NCBI GenBank assembly: GCA_025529335.1
Contig: JAMYHX010000093.1
Location: 46,815 to 110,814, forward strand
Reading direction: 5' to 3'
DNA length: 64,000 nt
Source of the DNA: Rhizopus sp. PT2906
Lineage: Eukaryota > Mucoromycota > Mucoromycetes > Mucorales > Rhizopodaceae
The notes below the pieces were generated by a model. The model was not told the origin of the DNA. It worked only from the letters and a program-made list of their open reading frames with translations, and did no database searches. This document shows positions 22,801 to 34,423 of the stretch, one piece after another. Within the stretch, counting starts at the first letter, position 1. Each line of letters opens with the position of its first letter. The position numbers were made by a program, and so were the translations under genes.

Positions 22801-23718
22801 TAATAAACTTTGCCTTGATGAACAGATATTTTGCCTTCTTTTTTCAAATCCTCCTCAAATTGACGATAATCGTTCCTTGTGACATACAAGAACTGATTGC
22901 CTGACCATAAGCTCAATTCAAATTCTGGATCATGCTTGCATAGTTGAGATAGAATGTAGATGATATTCTCAGCTGATAATCCAAAGAATTCAGCCAAGTC
23001 ATCCAAATGACAGTACTTGTTTTCTTTCACCCAATTCTTGATGTTGTCATGGTATCTATTATATTTGGCCTCTCTCTCTCTCGCATTCTTTTCTTCTTCC
23101 TTTTGCTTTTTTTGTTCTTCCTTTTCTTCTTGCCTTGCTCTCTTGGCCTTTTCCTTTCTTATTTTCTCCAACTAAATATAATGTAAGTGGTACAAATTAC
23201 CCTTTTTATATTATTATTACTTCATCTGCTCTCCTAATCGATTCTTCTATTTGCTTCCGTCTAAACTGTTCTTCCAATATCTCTTCTTGTGCTTTTCTTG
23301 CTTGAATTTGCTGATCTAGGTACTATTTTATAGTCAGTATCATTTCAAGCATATATAATGTACGCATATTACTTCTCTGTACTGTCGTTTTGCCTCTTTT
23401 CGCTTTAGTTTTTCTTCCTTTTTCTTTCCAATCTTTTTGACTCGTACTGCTGTAGAGGATCCTTCTACGGTTTCATTGTCACTGTCGTCACTTTGTTGTT
23501 GTTGTTGTTGTTGTTGTTGCCTTAATTGATGCAGCTGTTCATTTAGTGAATCTACTCTAATTGTTGGTTTTATATTATATTTATACACAATTGTCCTAAC
23601 CTCTTGATTCCTGCTGTTTTTTTCTATACAAGTCTATAAGGAATAGAATGGATATAATACAAATGAATATAGGTAGGAAGACTATCAAAGGCACACTATT
23701 ATTGCTGTCTTGTGGCAT
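22797..23718 (-). CDS. DDRGK1/UFBP1-like protein, 258 aa, four exons
   Basis: ER-anchored adaptor of the UFM1 E3 ligase complex (with UFL1) in animals and plants. Exons 23718-23601, 23554-23373, 23322-23221 and 23171-22797. A signal-anchor helix is at residues ~10-30 (VPLIVFLPIFICIISILFLI) followed by YRKKQQ. A polyQ run (nine Q) and a long charged coiled coil lead to the DDRGK winged-helix domain (IKNWVKENKYCHLDDLAEFFGL ... GNQFLYVTRNDYRQFEEDL ... GKISVHQGKVYY). Length is a little under the human 314 aa because the linker is shorter. Intron 1 uses a GTTAGG donor. Its presence suggests UFMylation is retained in this fungus. The stop overlaps the ankyrin-gene stop (22798-22799 shared). Confidence 0.9.
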
Positions 23719-23802
23719 TTAAATATTAAAGAGAGAAAAAAAAAAAGAGAAAGCAAGTCTATTTCATGTTTAAGAAAATTTCCTTAGTTTGGTGGCACTT
23801 TG

Positions 23803-24194
23803 TCAAACACTCACAGTTTCCATGACAATTATCAAAGTAATCCCTATTTTCACTGCAACTATGAGAGCAGTAGGATACAAGTTGCTGTTGTTGTAATCAA
23901 AGCTCCCCATGATGCCATTCAATGATGACAACTTGTCTTTTGCTGGGTTTACTTCAACTGTGTAATGACTTGTATATAAACTCTACAACGTGTTTATTTT
24001 TCATTATGAAATCGCATGAATATTGGTACATACACAATGTTATTGAGTTGTACAGATAATTGGCATGTGGTTCTGAAAAAGAACATAGATAGGACATGCT
24101 CTAAGAGAGGGAATAAAAGAAAGTCAACTGGGTGATGGTATCTGTATTACTGAGACAAGATACACACAGTATACTGAAAGTCGAATTGAACCAT
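23803..24194 (-). CDS. Putative small membrane protein, 86 aa, three exons
   Basis: Not recognised. Exons 24194-24151, 24072-24036 and 23982-23803 join in frame (87 codons with stop) through GTAATA...TTTCAG and GTGTAT...TTGTAG introns. The product has a Cys/Gln-rich N-terminal third (MVQFDFQYTVCILSQTTCQL), a polar middle and one C-terminal hydrophobic helix (LYPTALIVAVKIGITLIIV). It sits between DDRGK1 and NC2-alpha and shares a short pyrimidine-rich promoter with NC2-alpha. The start and the first intron are the weakest parts; a longer upstream exon cannot be excluded. Confidence 0.4.
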
Positions 24195-24379
24195 GGAAAA
24201 CAAACCGACTCTCGTTCCAAGAGTATAAGCACTAATGTCTGAACTAATACATTTTTTATAGGTAAACTATTCACACTTAGGGCTTTTAAAAATTTTATGA
24301 GCATAAAAGTCCACTTCCCTCTCTCTCTTCCCTCTTCTCTCTTCTTTCTTCTTTCTTCTTTCTTCTATTTTTATAAAAA

Positions 24380-24886
24380 ATGAAGAAAAAGTATAAAACC
24401 AAGTTTCCAGTGGTAATAATGCTTATGAAGAAAATAAATCAATATTTTATATTCATACAAAATGTTAGGCAAGAATCAAAAAGATTATGCAATTAGATGA
24501 AGATGTTGGAAAAGTAGCTCAAGCAACACCCATTTTGATCTGTAATGATTTTAAGCTTTTATCATTTTATCCCCTTCACTCATCATTATAATTAGCAAAA
24601 GCATTAGAATTATTCATGCAGTCATTAATCGATCAAGCATGTCAAGAATCACGTTCAAGACAGGCAAAACGTCTAACAGTAGCTCATTTGTAAGTTGTTA
24701 AAGATGAATAGATTCATGTAGTAATGTAATGTTAGGAAAAAGGCAATTGAAAACGTAGAACAGTTTGACTTTTTAAAGGATATTGTTGCAAATATTCCAG
24801 ACCCTTTAGAACCTAGCGAAGAAAATGGAGGTCAAAAGACTAGATCGAGTCGAAAGAGCGCAGCGAGAAACGTAAAAGAGGAATAA
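24380..24886 (+). CDS. Negative cofactor 2 alpha (DRAP1/Bur6-like), 116 aa, four exons
   Basis: Histone-fold subunit of NC2, which binds TBP on promoters and blocks TFIIA/TFIIB. Missed by simple ORF calling because every exon is short: 24380-24412, 24469-24541, 24596-24689 and 24736-24886 (117 codons with the stop). Histone-fold helices: FPVARIKKIMQLDEDVGKVA, ATPILISKALELFMQSLID, then RQAKRLTVAHLKKAIENVEQ and FDFLKDIVANIPDP. This matches DRAP1 almost block for block. A short acidic/basic tail (TRSSRKSAARNVKEE) follows. The start lies in ATAAAAAATGAAGAAAAAG, just after a CT-rich promoter stretch. Confidence 0.92.
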
Positions 24887-25139
24887 ATACAACAAATGCA
24901 TGTGTGTAATAAATGTAGATCATAAATTCATTTTCGGGATATTGAATAATCAATTGTGTGTAAAAATATTCTGTAAAGAAAGGGTTACAAAGACAAAAAA
25001 GAGGGTGCACATTCTCATAAGGAGGTATTGATCATCAAAATAGCGCCATTTAGGTAACCAAAGGTGTCAACAGGGATCGGATTGTTGTGTTTCCTGTTTG
25101 TTTCTCTATTAAATATATTCATTTCTTTTATCTTTTCTA

Positions 25140-25872
25140 ATGGTCACAGAACGGACACCTCTTATTGCTATCTATGGAGGATCAAGAAGATGGGATAAAT
25201 ATGCTCATGGTAGCATCATCTTTGGTCTTGTCTTATTTATTGCCCTGATCGGTTTAGTACTTGTTAGAATCCCGTTTAACGTATTCACATTTCATCCCAT
25301 CTTTATGACACTCTTCATTGTCCTCTTAACTGAAGGTATTGCTCTTTTGCAGCCAACGAGTACATCTGAAGAAAAGAGAAAGGGTCTTTATTACCATGCT
25401 CTGATACAATCTACAAGTTATCTCTCAGCTATTATTGGATTCTCTTTTATATTTTACAACAAGGTCATATCAAACAAGTCTCACTTTGAATCGTAAGTTG
25501 AGAATAATCCATATTTGCCCCTTTATTAACTATTATTATTACTACTGTAGTTTGCATGGTAAATTAGGTTTATTCGTATTTGTTTATTTATTTATCCAGC
25601 TATTGTTTGGCATCACTATTGCATTAACACCAACCCTATATGGTTCGATTGATAAGGCCAAGAGCCTATGGAAGCATCATCGTATATTGGGTTATGTTCT
25701 CTTGTTACTCGTGTGGTTCACCTCTCAGTTAGGTGTTAGAGCAGATTATATGTATAACAATTTATACGATACCAATCTCATCTATCTGCATTGGCTATCT
25801 CTTATTTTTGTCATAACAGGTCTTGTCTACAGGATAAGAACCAGAAAATGGGGAGTGAAGTTTAATCAATAA
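25140..25872 (+). CDS. Cytochrome b561-domain transmembrane electron carrier, 224 aa
   Basis: Six-helix b561 core (CYB561D2-like). It transfers electrons across endomembranes, for example from ascorbate or to ferric iron. Exons 25140-25492 and 25551-25872. Four candidate haem His residues occur in the expected helices: FTFHPIFMTLF, LYYHALIQS, SLHGKLGLF and WKHHRILGYV. The cytosolic N-terminus starts MVTERTPLIAIYGG and the C-terminus RIRTRKWGVKF is basic. The length (~220 aa) is normal. No DOMON or reductase domain is fused. Confidence 0.9.
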
Positions 25873-26284
25873 AAACTTTGGAACTTGTATGCTTTTTATG
25901 GACAACTTTTATTAGTAAAATTTATTTTATTTTCTACATCGAACTACCTTTAAAATATAAAGTGGTCAAGGGCTTCATTAGTGGCAGAGGATGGAAGTTG
26001 CAATACATCCCATATCTAAAAGAACTTGTATCTAAAGTTCACAATCTGATGTCTTTTACGTTTTCTTTCCTAAAGTTTATCTTTATTCATTAACTTGAAG
26101 ATTTTATCAATGATACATTTTTTAAAGAAGTTTTCTTATTCCTTTAATTAATGACAAGCCGGAAAAAGAAAAGGTCGACACTACATGCACCAGAAAATAG
26201 GCTAATTTATCTTGACAGTGAAAGCTAATTGTATATCTTACATAACATCTGTTTAGGTGCACAAACCTAAATTATCCCAAAGCT
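25873..26284. other. Intergenic, no gene seen
   Basis: The 25878-26093 frame lacks motifs and looks like chance. The right half runs into the RuvC-element relic. Confidence 0.5.
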
Positions 26285-26647
26285 ATGGTCAATACTACCA
26301 CTGGTACTGCTTCTAGAGATTATATTTGTCTTCATGCTTGGAATAGAGATGTGGCAGCTGTTCTAAATTTTCGACATATTCTTTACGGCTTGCGTGAAAA
26401 TCAAAAAAAAAAAAAAGACCAGGACGATGTTTGCGCTCAAACAATACGACTTATTTGGCAGGTTCAAAGAGAAAAAGGCATCTTCTTGGATGACAGTAGT
26501 CTATATCCTCAAAAAAGTATTTTTCCTGTACAGTTAATACTGTATAAACCCAAGATACGGGGTAAGCGATTTGTGTCTAAAACAAAAAAAGCGCAGGTTA
26601 AAAGCCTGCACCACAAGAACACGAAAATGAAGGGCAAGCCATTTTAA
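26285..26647 (+). pseudogene. Relic C-terminus of a RuvC (Fanzor/TnpB-like) protein
   Basis: The frame contains CLHAWNRDVAAVLNFRHIL, which matches the RuvC-III signature of TnpB/Fanzor proteins (W-N-R-D-V-x-A-x-N), followed by a basic tail (KTKKAQVKSLHHKNTKMKG). The zinc-ribbon cysteines expected just upstream are gone; only C of CLHAW remains, and frames upstream are broken. It is therefore a decayed C-terminal fragment. The protein frame reaches a stop at 26645-26647. It is not closely alike in sequence to the 1-kb/60-kb copies, so it is probably a different subfamily. Confidence 0.6.
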
Positions 26648-26668
26648 TCGGAAATTGAAATAAACCTA

Positions 26669-27509
26669 ATGTATCCCCCTCTTTTTACAACAACACATTT
26701 CGCCCATCATTCATCATTTCATCTTTTTGACGTTTCTGTTCTGGAAGTTATTCATAGTCTGTATCAAGTCATTCTTTGGATATCGAAAGGTATCAAAGAA
26801 GGAACGAAATACGACTATCCAGCTTTTATGGAATAAGCATAAATATCAGTTAAACTTTAAAGAATTTCAACATGGTTTTGATGAAGCAACTGTGAGAGAT
26901 CTAAAAGAAAAGTGTAAACAAGTGACAAATGTGCCTATTGCTTCCATGAAGTTACAAGTGTCTGGAGGTAATAAACATTCATGATTCTTTAAAAATAATG
27001 ACTCACCTGTTTTGACAGCCAACATCAAGGACGACACAGCGACATTGACAAGTGTGGGTGTTTGCCGTAACTCTACGGTTGTACTCAACGGAGAACAAGT
27101 GGATGTAAATATATAAATGTAAATATATATCTGTGTATGTTGATATATCTATGTTATATAGGAAACAGAAGCAAAACAGGTTGTCTCTGGTAATCCAGAA
27201 GAGTATGCGCTTGTTCAAAGGATCTCAAAGATTGTGGACACAATAACTGCAGAAACAGAAAGAGAAATAACTGAATTTGAGCAATTAGCACAAGTAAAAG
27301 AACTGTCAGACGATGAAAAGAAAAAATTGCAGGATAAAGGAATCTACCTGTCAGAAAAGATGATGCAATGTCTCATCAGTTTAGATGCAGTTGAATGTCC
27401 CATGGGCTTTGAAACTGCTCGACAACGTAGAAGAGAAGGTGTACGATATTCCCAAAAGCTATTAGGCCGTGTAGATAAAGCCAAAGCTGTGATGAATACA
27501 AATAAATAG
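26669..27509 (+). CDS. BAG-domain co-chaperone with ubiquitin-like segment (BAG1/Snl1-like)
   Basis: Nucleotide-exchange factor for Hsp70. The ubiquitin-like part runs LLWNKHKYQLNF ... ATVRDLKEKCKQVT ... ASMKLQVSGGANIKDDTATL. The BAG helices follow: YALVQRISKIVDTIT ... EITEFEQLAQVKELSD ... KMMQCLISLDAVEC ... RREGVRYSQKLLGRVDKA. Reliable exons: up to 26967, 27019-27104 and 27162-27509. An N-terminal hydrophobic stretch (FLFWKLFIVCIKSFF then YRK) suggests a Snl1-like membrane anchor. The start is unresolved: the hydrophobic frame has no ATG (open from 26670). ATG 26669 lies in another frame and would need a short upstream intron. Confidence 0.82.
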
Positions 27510-27552
27510 AATAAAAAAAATTTCACTACCTTTCTTTTTTCTTCTTTTTTAT

Positions 27553-29833
27553 ATGCTCCTTTTCAAAGGCTATGTTTTTGTAAAAGGCTTTGTTAGAAAC
27601 TATTCAACCACAAACACTTTATCAACACTAAGGCATTATCAAAAGGAATGCATTGAAACATGCTTGAAAGAGCTGAAGGAGGGCTGTTATAGACAAGTTG
27701 TTTCTTTACCTGTGGGTAAGTATTGACTCGGCCACACATAAAATAAGCATATTTATTAATGCCATTAAAAAGGAAGTGGAAAGACAGTAAGGACTATATA
27801 AAAATATTATATGCAATCGAGATATTATGGCTAATTATCCATCAAAAAGGTAATCATGTCTAATTTGATTCCACGTATCCCCTGTCCGACAGACAAGGCC
27901 AACAAGGTACTATTGTTAGCTCATAGACAAGAGCTGTTAAATCAAGCTTATAATCAAATCAAACGATATAATCCAAATTTGGTATATACATATATAACAC
28001 TCTTTTCCCTTCCTTTCTGACATAATCTAGACAGTCGAGATAGAACAAGGCAAACGAGTGGCCAAATATGAAACTGCCGATGTCATTATTGCTTCTGTAC
28101 CTACCCTAGGTCGATCAAAATCGAATCGTATCGACAACTTGGATCCCAGCCTGTTCAAGGCCGTCCTGATCGACGAAGCACATCATGCCGTCGCCGACAG
28201 CTACCAAAATATCATCCGTCATTTTAGTGAGTCCAGCAATAAGGTTCTCATCTGGGGATGCTCAGCCACGGTACGGCGTCATGACGGGCTCAGTCTAGCA
28301 GACGTGTTTGAAAAAGTGACGTATCATATGGACTTCTTAGACCTTGTCGAACAAGGCTATCTCTGTCCGATGAAAGTGACAACTGTTCAGACCAGCATTG
28401 ATCTTTCAGACGTACGCCACTATGGGGGTGATTTTGTGATCAGTCAACTCTCTAACGCAGTTAATATTCGTGCACGAAACGATGTGGTCATCTCGAGCTG
28501 GAAAAACTATGCAGCAGAAAGACAGTCGACTCTGGTCTTTGCAGTAGATATCCAACATACTCAAGACCTATGCAATGCGTTCAGGCAACAAGGGGTCGAG
28601 GCCAACTTTATCACGAGCAAGACACCAGAGATGACAAGACAGCAGATCATACAGGATTTTAGAGATAGAAAGCTACCTGTCTTGGTCAACTGCGGTACGG
28701 AAAAAAAAAGTTCGAGAAACAAATGGGGGGCTAATATTCGCTCTTGTGTCTTTAGCGATTTTGACAGAAGGAACAGATATGCCATCGGTGGATTGCATTT
28801 TAATGGCTAGACCTACACGCTCAGCTACGCTGTTTCAGCAAATGTTTGGAAGAGGCTTGAGATTACACAAAGGAAAGGAGGACTGTTTGGTCATTGACTT
28901 TGCAGATAACTTTGAAAGAGGCGGAACAGCAGGAATAGTGACCATACCCACCTTGTTAGGGCTAAGTTCAAAAAAGGAATTAACAAGTAAGTTAGAGAGA
29001 TTGATGGTGCTTGCCCTATCATCAGACTAATGTATTGTGCAATAACAGATGTAGATATTTTGGATTTGGAAAAGCAAGCAGAGAAAGAAGAGCAGGAGAT
29101 AGAGGGGCAAGAGAAAGAAGTACGAGCGGACGATAAGACAACAAAGAGAGGAGATGCCCAAGAAGGTAAGATGATAAGATAGGGGAGAAAGCCCGTAACT
29201 TATTTTTCTCATTTCCTAGAAAATCTTCCACAAGCTGATGATGGCATTGATTCTGATGATTCTAAAATTCAAATCAAAGTTACCGAGTATGGCGAGATAA
29301 AGGAGTTGATGGCAGACATATCCCCAAGAAAGGATGTCAGAGCCGCTTCAAGAAATGCCTGGGTAGAAATTGGTGATGACAAGTGTGTGCTACTGGTTTT
29401 GACGCAAGGAAGCCTTATCCTCGAACGTGACGAGTCATCGAATCTCTGGCACGGATTCTTCAAGTACGACAAAAGAAATACCTTTGCCAAAAGACACTCA
29501 ATACCCATCACATCGGATACCTTGACAGATGCTATCCGTGCTGCTGATACCTGGTTGCGCAAGAAATTTTCAAACTCGTATATCCACAACCTCATAGATC
29601 GAAACGCCAGATTCCGATTTGCTCCCTGTACAGAAGCTCAAAAAGATGTGTTAGACGGATATAACATCAAACCGAAACTAAAACTAACAAAAGGACAAGC
29701 GATGGATCTCATCACAAAGGTTAAGTATGGGCAGTTGAAGTTATGGAAAGAGAAACATAAAAAGTCGAAAAAGGAGTTTGAGGAGAGGCAGAAGCTCGCG
29801 TTATTAAGAAGAAAGCCTGTAACAAAGATATAA
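27553..29833 (+). CDS. IRC3-type mitochondrial SF2 DNA helicase, 644 aa, seven exons
   Basis: Double-strand DNA helicase of the Irc3 group, which remodels branched mitochondrial DNA in yeast. Exons 27553-27715, 27773-27786, 27850-27981, 28031-28694, 28756-28986, 29049-29165 and 29220-29833 (645 codons with the stop). A basic N-terminus (FVKGFVRNYSTTN) fits a mitochondrial presequence. Motifs: Q-like LRHYQKECI, Walker A LPVGSGKT, Ia LLAHRQELL, DEAH-type IDEAHH, SAT (GCSATV), AILTEGTDMPSVDC and VI QMFGRGLRLHKG. The C-terminal ~220 residues are family-specific and end in a basic helix. Exon 2 is only 14 nt and encodes most of the SGKT of the P-loop. Confidence 0.93.
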
Positions 29834-30007
29834 TAAATAAACACGACCTGCATTTTTTTATTATTATTATTAGAAACAAGACCAAAATAAGCATAAATAG
29901 GCAATATTACTGCATAATCTGCAAGCCATTGTTATTTTTCTGATCTGACTCGATGTAGAGAAAAGGAATAAAAAAATATGCAAATGATCTACTTGGATGG
30001 AATTCAC

Positions 30008-30993
30008 TTAGATTTTATTTACACATGCGTAGATTCTTTTTTCTTTCTTTCTTGGTCTGTATTTACAAATAATTTGTGTAATAAACAAGGTCAACTGAGC
30101 CCTGTCTAGCCAAAATTGATACTGTGTTCCTGATCTGCACTTCCAAATCGACAAAATGTTTTGTGCATATCTTGCCCAACGAGGAGAGCAATGAGGATTG
30201 AATGTTTGGGAGATCAGCAAGGTAGTAAACAACATGAGTTTTGTTTTGATGGAGTTGGAGAGATAGCGTATGGATGATGATGATGATACTGATGATTTTT
30301 TAGTTAGAGTATAAAGTGCATATTGAATAAAAGAAGATAAATGTGAACTATAGTAGTGATAATGATGATGATGATTATGAATGACTCTGATTGTCGAACT
30401 GCGATCATCTTCTAAATCTTGAATTGCTTGCATAATTTGATTGATAGAAGTATCTATTTGACGTTGATTTTCAATATACTTTAATGATGATATACATGGT
30501 CGTTTCTTTTGCTTCTTCTTCTTTTGTTTTCTTTTACGAGGCTTTATGTATAAAGTTGCCTCTGCTTCTTTTGTCAGTTGCTCTATTAATTGATTCATTT
30601 CTACAAGTCTATGACTGATATCATATTCTTCCCTACATAAAGAATTACTAAATAGGAATTGTTTACGCTTCTGTCGTATTACGTGCTACGTGCAGTTAAT
30701 TCCTCTAATTGCTTCAAATAGCAACTATTCTTCCACTGAAGGCTAATGATTAAAATGTTATTATGCATAAACATATCATCGAGTATCAACATACACGTCG
30801 CATTGAAGTTGAACTAGCTTGATCATCTTTTGTGCTTCATACATGGATTGATGTATCTATAAGAAATGAATAATTGACACAGCCAAAATACTCAATAATA
30901 GCTTACATTCATATTCCATTGACCCATTTCCTTCTCTGCCATGACAGCAGAATAGGAGGGTGGAAGATAATCCAATGGTTCATAATTTGACAT
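30008..30993 (-). CDS. Unknown protein with PPSY motif and coiled coil, 274 aa, four exons
   Basis: Not recognised. Exons 30993-30907, 30856-30797, 30735-30683 and 30632-30008 give 275 codons including the stop, with each junction in phase. The N-terminus YLPPSYSAVM carries a PPxY-like WW-binding motif. A helical coiled segment follows (IHQSMYEAQKMIKLVQLQCD...YLKQLEELTARST). Then come a strongly basic patch (RKRKQKKKKQKKRP), a His-rich run and a C-terminal half with a hydrophobic stretch (KLMLFTTLLISQTF) and WARYAQNILSIWKC. Intron 2 uses the acceptor CCTTCAG, not the nearer CATTAG, which would give a stop. Function unknown; ubiquitin-ligase recruitment via PPSY is only a guess. Confidence 0.65.
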
Positions 30994-31015
30994 ACATGTA
31001 AAGCTTACGAGAAAG

Positions 31016-31047
<32 letters not shown>

Positions 31048-32359
31048 GTCTCGGTTTACTAATAAATATTGATGTGTAACCTTTTTGATTTAAATGGTAT
31101 ATTCAACACGTTGAAGACCTATTCTACATATGATAATCAGAAATACCAAAAAGAGGGGCGCAACGTAATATGACTTACACTCTAGGAAATTCAACAAAGA
31201 GATGTGAAAAAAAAAAGAAAAAAAAAAAGGGAAAAAGGACGCAGTGGATTATTGAAATTGCCGTGTAACCTCAGTTTTTTCAGGTACCAAAAATATCCTG
31301 ATATTATATATGTATTTATACGTACATGATCATTCCAGAAGAACATAAATAAATAAAAAAGTATCTAGCCAGTGCACACAAGGGGGGGGTGTGGACCCCA
31401 AAGATCTCAAATATGTTACAGGTCAGTTTCATTATAAAAACAAAGACGAACGAGCTTGTCGTAAAAAGGAAGCAATATGCTTACAGGTACGTTGAATTAA
31501 AGAGAGCATATAGTAGATTTATCTTGTGCTTTTAGCCGAGACGAAAGCCGAATAAGGAGTGGGAGATTGACTTGAGGAAAAAAGAGGGAATGTGTTGAAA
31601 AATATGTTTTATATGGCCAACTCAGTGCAGTTGCGGCAGTATGAGAACTTGTTGCACACGGGGAGCTTATTTAGACATAAGATTAAGGGTCTTCATAACA
31701 CGTGGGCTACGGTCGCGGGAATATTGCACGGAATCATGTTGTTTAGAAATACACGACTATTTGTTGCAAAGACATAGCTGTAATTCGTTATATAGATCAT
31801 CGTAAACGTCTGTGGAAACAACGGTTGCGGAAACTAGAAATCATCGGTTGGCATAGTTTGAGTAACATGTACATCACTTTACACTCGGCTTCAAAGGATT
31901 TTCATATAGTGATTGCCGGTGAGTTAATTTATTCATAATATTGTAGTTAGGCAATGAGCGTTAAAGGTACCGAAAAAATACAAAAGTCGTTGAACAAAGC
32001 CTTCCATAAGTCGGAGAATGTCTATCGTCTGCTCATAATAGACGTTCGGAACACATGGTTCCTTCGGCATTCCCCCTTCGGATTCGCCACTAAGGATACA
32101 TCGGGTGCACTAGTTTTGGAACTTGTATAGTAATTGAATATTACTGTGCTCCAAGTGCCATAGCGATGAGAACACATCCCATAGTATTGAAAAATAAGTG
32201 CGGCAAAGAAAGTATACGGCTTTCTCTTCCGACATATTAGTGTCGGAGCTGTATACAAGAAATAGAATTGTTACCAAAACACACACACAGATTAAATGAG
32301 CATAAAAAGATAGATCAGCTTTTAAATTCATAGTTGATCAGGAAACATAATCATTCAAT
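30994..32359. other. Intergenic with possible decayed coding DNA
   Basis: On the plus strand 31391-31494 reads like an exon (KDLKYVTGQFHYKNK ... ACRKKEAICLQ) ending at a good GTACGT donor. A TTTTAG acceptor at 31535-31537 leads to PRRKPNKEWEIDLRKKEGMC and a stop. Frame 31592-31777 (YENLLHTGSLFRHKIKG) and 31800-31918 (RKRLWKQRLRKLEIIGWHSL) also look protein-like but are separated by stops. I cannot name a family; a dead transposon gene is the likeliest reading. Poly-A tracts lie at 31015-31038 and 31207-31228. Confidence 0.35.
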
Positions 32360-33788
32360 TTATTGCTCTTCATCAGGCTCAAATATAAGACGATAGTTTT
32401 CCAGCACAGTCTGAACAATAACAATATGATTTTCATCACCTCCCATCAGTGACATACCCAAGATGGTAGCTATATTGCTCGTAGTCATCTTATTATACTC
32501 TTGATACTGCTGAACCCTATATAAAAAAGTCAGTTCTATCCCCCCTTTTTTTTTGTTATTGAGCTTACTTGTCTAAATGTCGCATAATGTATTTTAATGT
32601 AGCATAATGTGCGTCTGGTAAATCATTAATGATTGTATGTAATCCTAATACTCGCATACGTTCATTCTCAATTTCTGTATAAATATAAAGCGTCAATTCG
32701 GTCATGAATAAATAAAATGTGTACCACCCTACTTGCAGCATTCATAAAATGTTGATAAGATGACCTTGGGAATACTGGATCTGGTAATTCCCTAAACCAC
32801 AGCTTCAGTAAGCTGGTTATATTATTGATATCATTTCTATTCTCTTCTGAAGACAAATCCACCTCTTCACAATCTATCATGTAGTTAGCTTTGTTCCAAA
32901 CATATCTGTATATACACAACGTACTAAAGTCAAATTCATTTTTGAGACGTTGAATATGCGTGTTTGTACCAGACAAACGATACAATCCAACGCTTTTTAA
33001 ACCGTATTCTTCTATTGCTTCTACACATTTAGTCACTATAAGTGGTATCTCTCTCTTGTCTCTTTCCATAAGCTTGATTAGTGATACTCCAAAGACAGGA
33101 TTTGGTTTTAATATATTCATTGCCAGAGGAGACTATCGCATAGCTGTTATTCTTTCCATTGTTGTTGTTTGCTATATTTATTTCTTCATACTTTACCATA
33201 ACATACTCTTTATATTGTATATCTTCCTTGTTTAACGGTTGTGCCTTCCTACTAAACTCTTTGACTAGTTCCTCAGTATCAACACCATGATCAATCTTTT
33301 CTGTTAGCGATCTTAGTCCGTTTCCTTCATCGTTGTCTAAAGCCAATCCATCCAAGACGAGAGCTTCCTCATATATGTAGGCATAGCGTGCTAGTTGATA
33401 ACGAATAGCAGTGCAGCATTCATCATCCAAGCCTTTGAGGGCTAGGATATTGGAAGGAAGCTGAGACTGAAAGAATTCTTGGCGAGTTGCATTTGTCGAC
33501 TGTAATTGATTTTTATAGACTGTATATGCTTGATTTGCTTTCGCACAAGATTCATCCTCTTGTTTTTTTAACTACCAAGAAACACACATTACAAACATGA
33601 GTTAATTTATTATACAGCAAATAGGTCCTATTCACGCATACCTGTGCAGGAGTCTTATTGTTTTTGAATAACCCTGTCTTTTTTGGGTTATGATCTGTCT
33701 CATTCTGGTTTCTATTCAAGATTGCCTTTTCCCAATCTTCACTCAATTGCTCATACTTTTGCTTACTCTGTTAATATCATTAGTCATC

Positions 33789-33824
<36 letters not shown>

Positions 33825-34423
33825 GTGTATATATATTACTTTTTCAAGAGTAATCTCTGCATCGACCCTATTCTTTTCATGGCGTAACCCAAGTTCTTTG
33901 ATCTGTTTTCTGCCTTTTTCAGTATCCTTACACATAATCTGTACATCATCTGCCACTTCTACGATGTCACTTGCAAACTTCATTCGTTGTTCTCCAATCT
34001 TTTCATGCACTTTAAGAAACGATAACCATGATGTTCCAAAAGATCTAAGAGATACAATCAGCATGTATATATATATGTATATATGTATAATTTACTTATA
34101 TACCTCAGATTGAGATGTCCTTTATCAAATGATTCTGACATGGACTGAGCAAGCTTTATCATTTGTTTTCCGTACTCTTCTTCAATAGCTGCCCTCTTTT
34201 TCAAAAATAAAGTGACATCTTTTGCTGCCTGTGTGTCACTTTTCACTTTGTCTAATAGACACTGAAATCCTCCCTTTAACAAAAATAAGTTTGAATACAC
34301 AATAGAATGAACGGTTCGACAGGTTTCCTATTTTACTTCAAGATTGGTCAAGGTTGAAATAACAGTCTGTCCATCTTTATTGTTGTCTAATATTCTCTCT
34401 TGAGACCCATTTGCTGCAAGCAT
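32360..34423 (-). CDS. F-BAR and RhoGAP domain protein, 524 aa, nine exons
   Basis: GTPase-activating protein for Rho-type GTPases with a membrane-bending F-BAR domain (Rgd1-like). Exons 34423-34337, 34273-34104, 34044-33840, 33767-33642, 33571-33197, 33132-32925, 32873-32733, 32674-32569 and 32516-32360 (525 codons with stop). F-BAR: FLKKRAAIEEEYGKQMIKLA, the FGTSWLSFL block and a helix ending ITLEK. RhoGAP: FGVSLIKLM, IPLIVTKCVEAIEEYGLKS, arginine finger VGLYRLSG, SLLKLWFRELPDPVFP and NKMTTSNIATILGMSLM. The protein ends soon after the GAP domain, with no extra C-terminal module. Intron 3 contains a (CT)n tract. Yeast Rgd1 acts on Rho3/Rho4 in polarity; that role is inferred here. Confidence 0.93.
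33789..33822. repeat. (CT)n microsatellite in RhoGAP intron
   Basis: About 16 CT repeats (GA on the transcript) in intron 3 of the F-BAR/RhoGAP gene. Confidence 0.9.

Noticed and set aside
25878..26093. 71-aa hydrophobic frame after cytochrome b561
   Set aside because: Lies in the 3' flank of the b561 gene; AT-driven hydrophobicity only.
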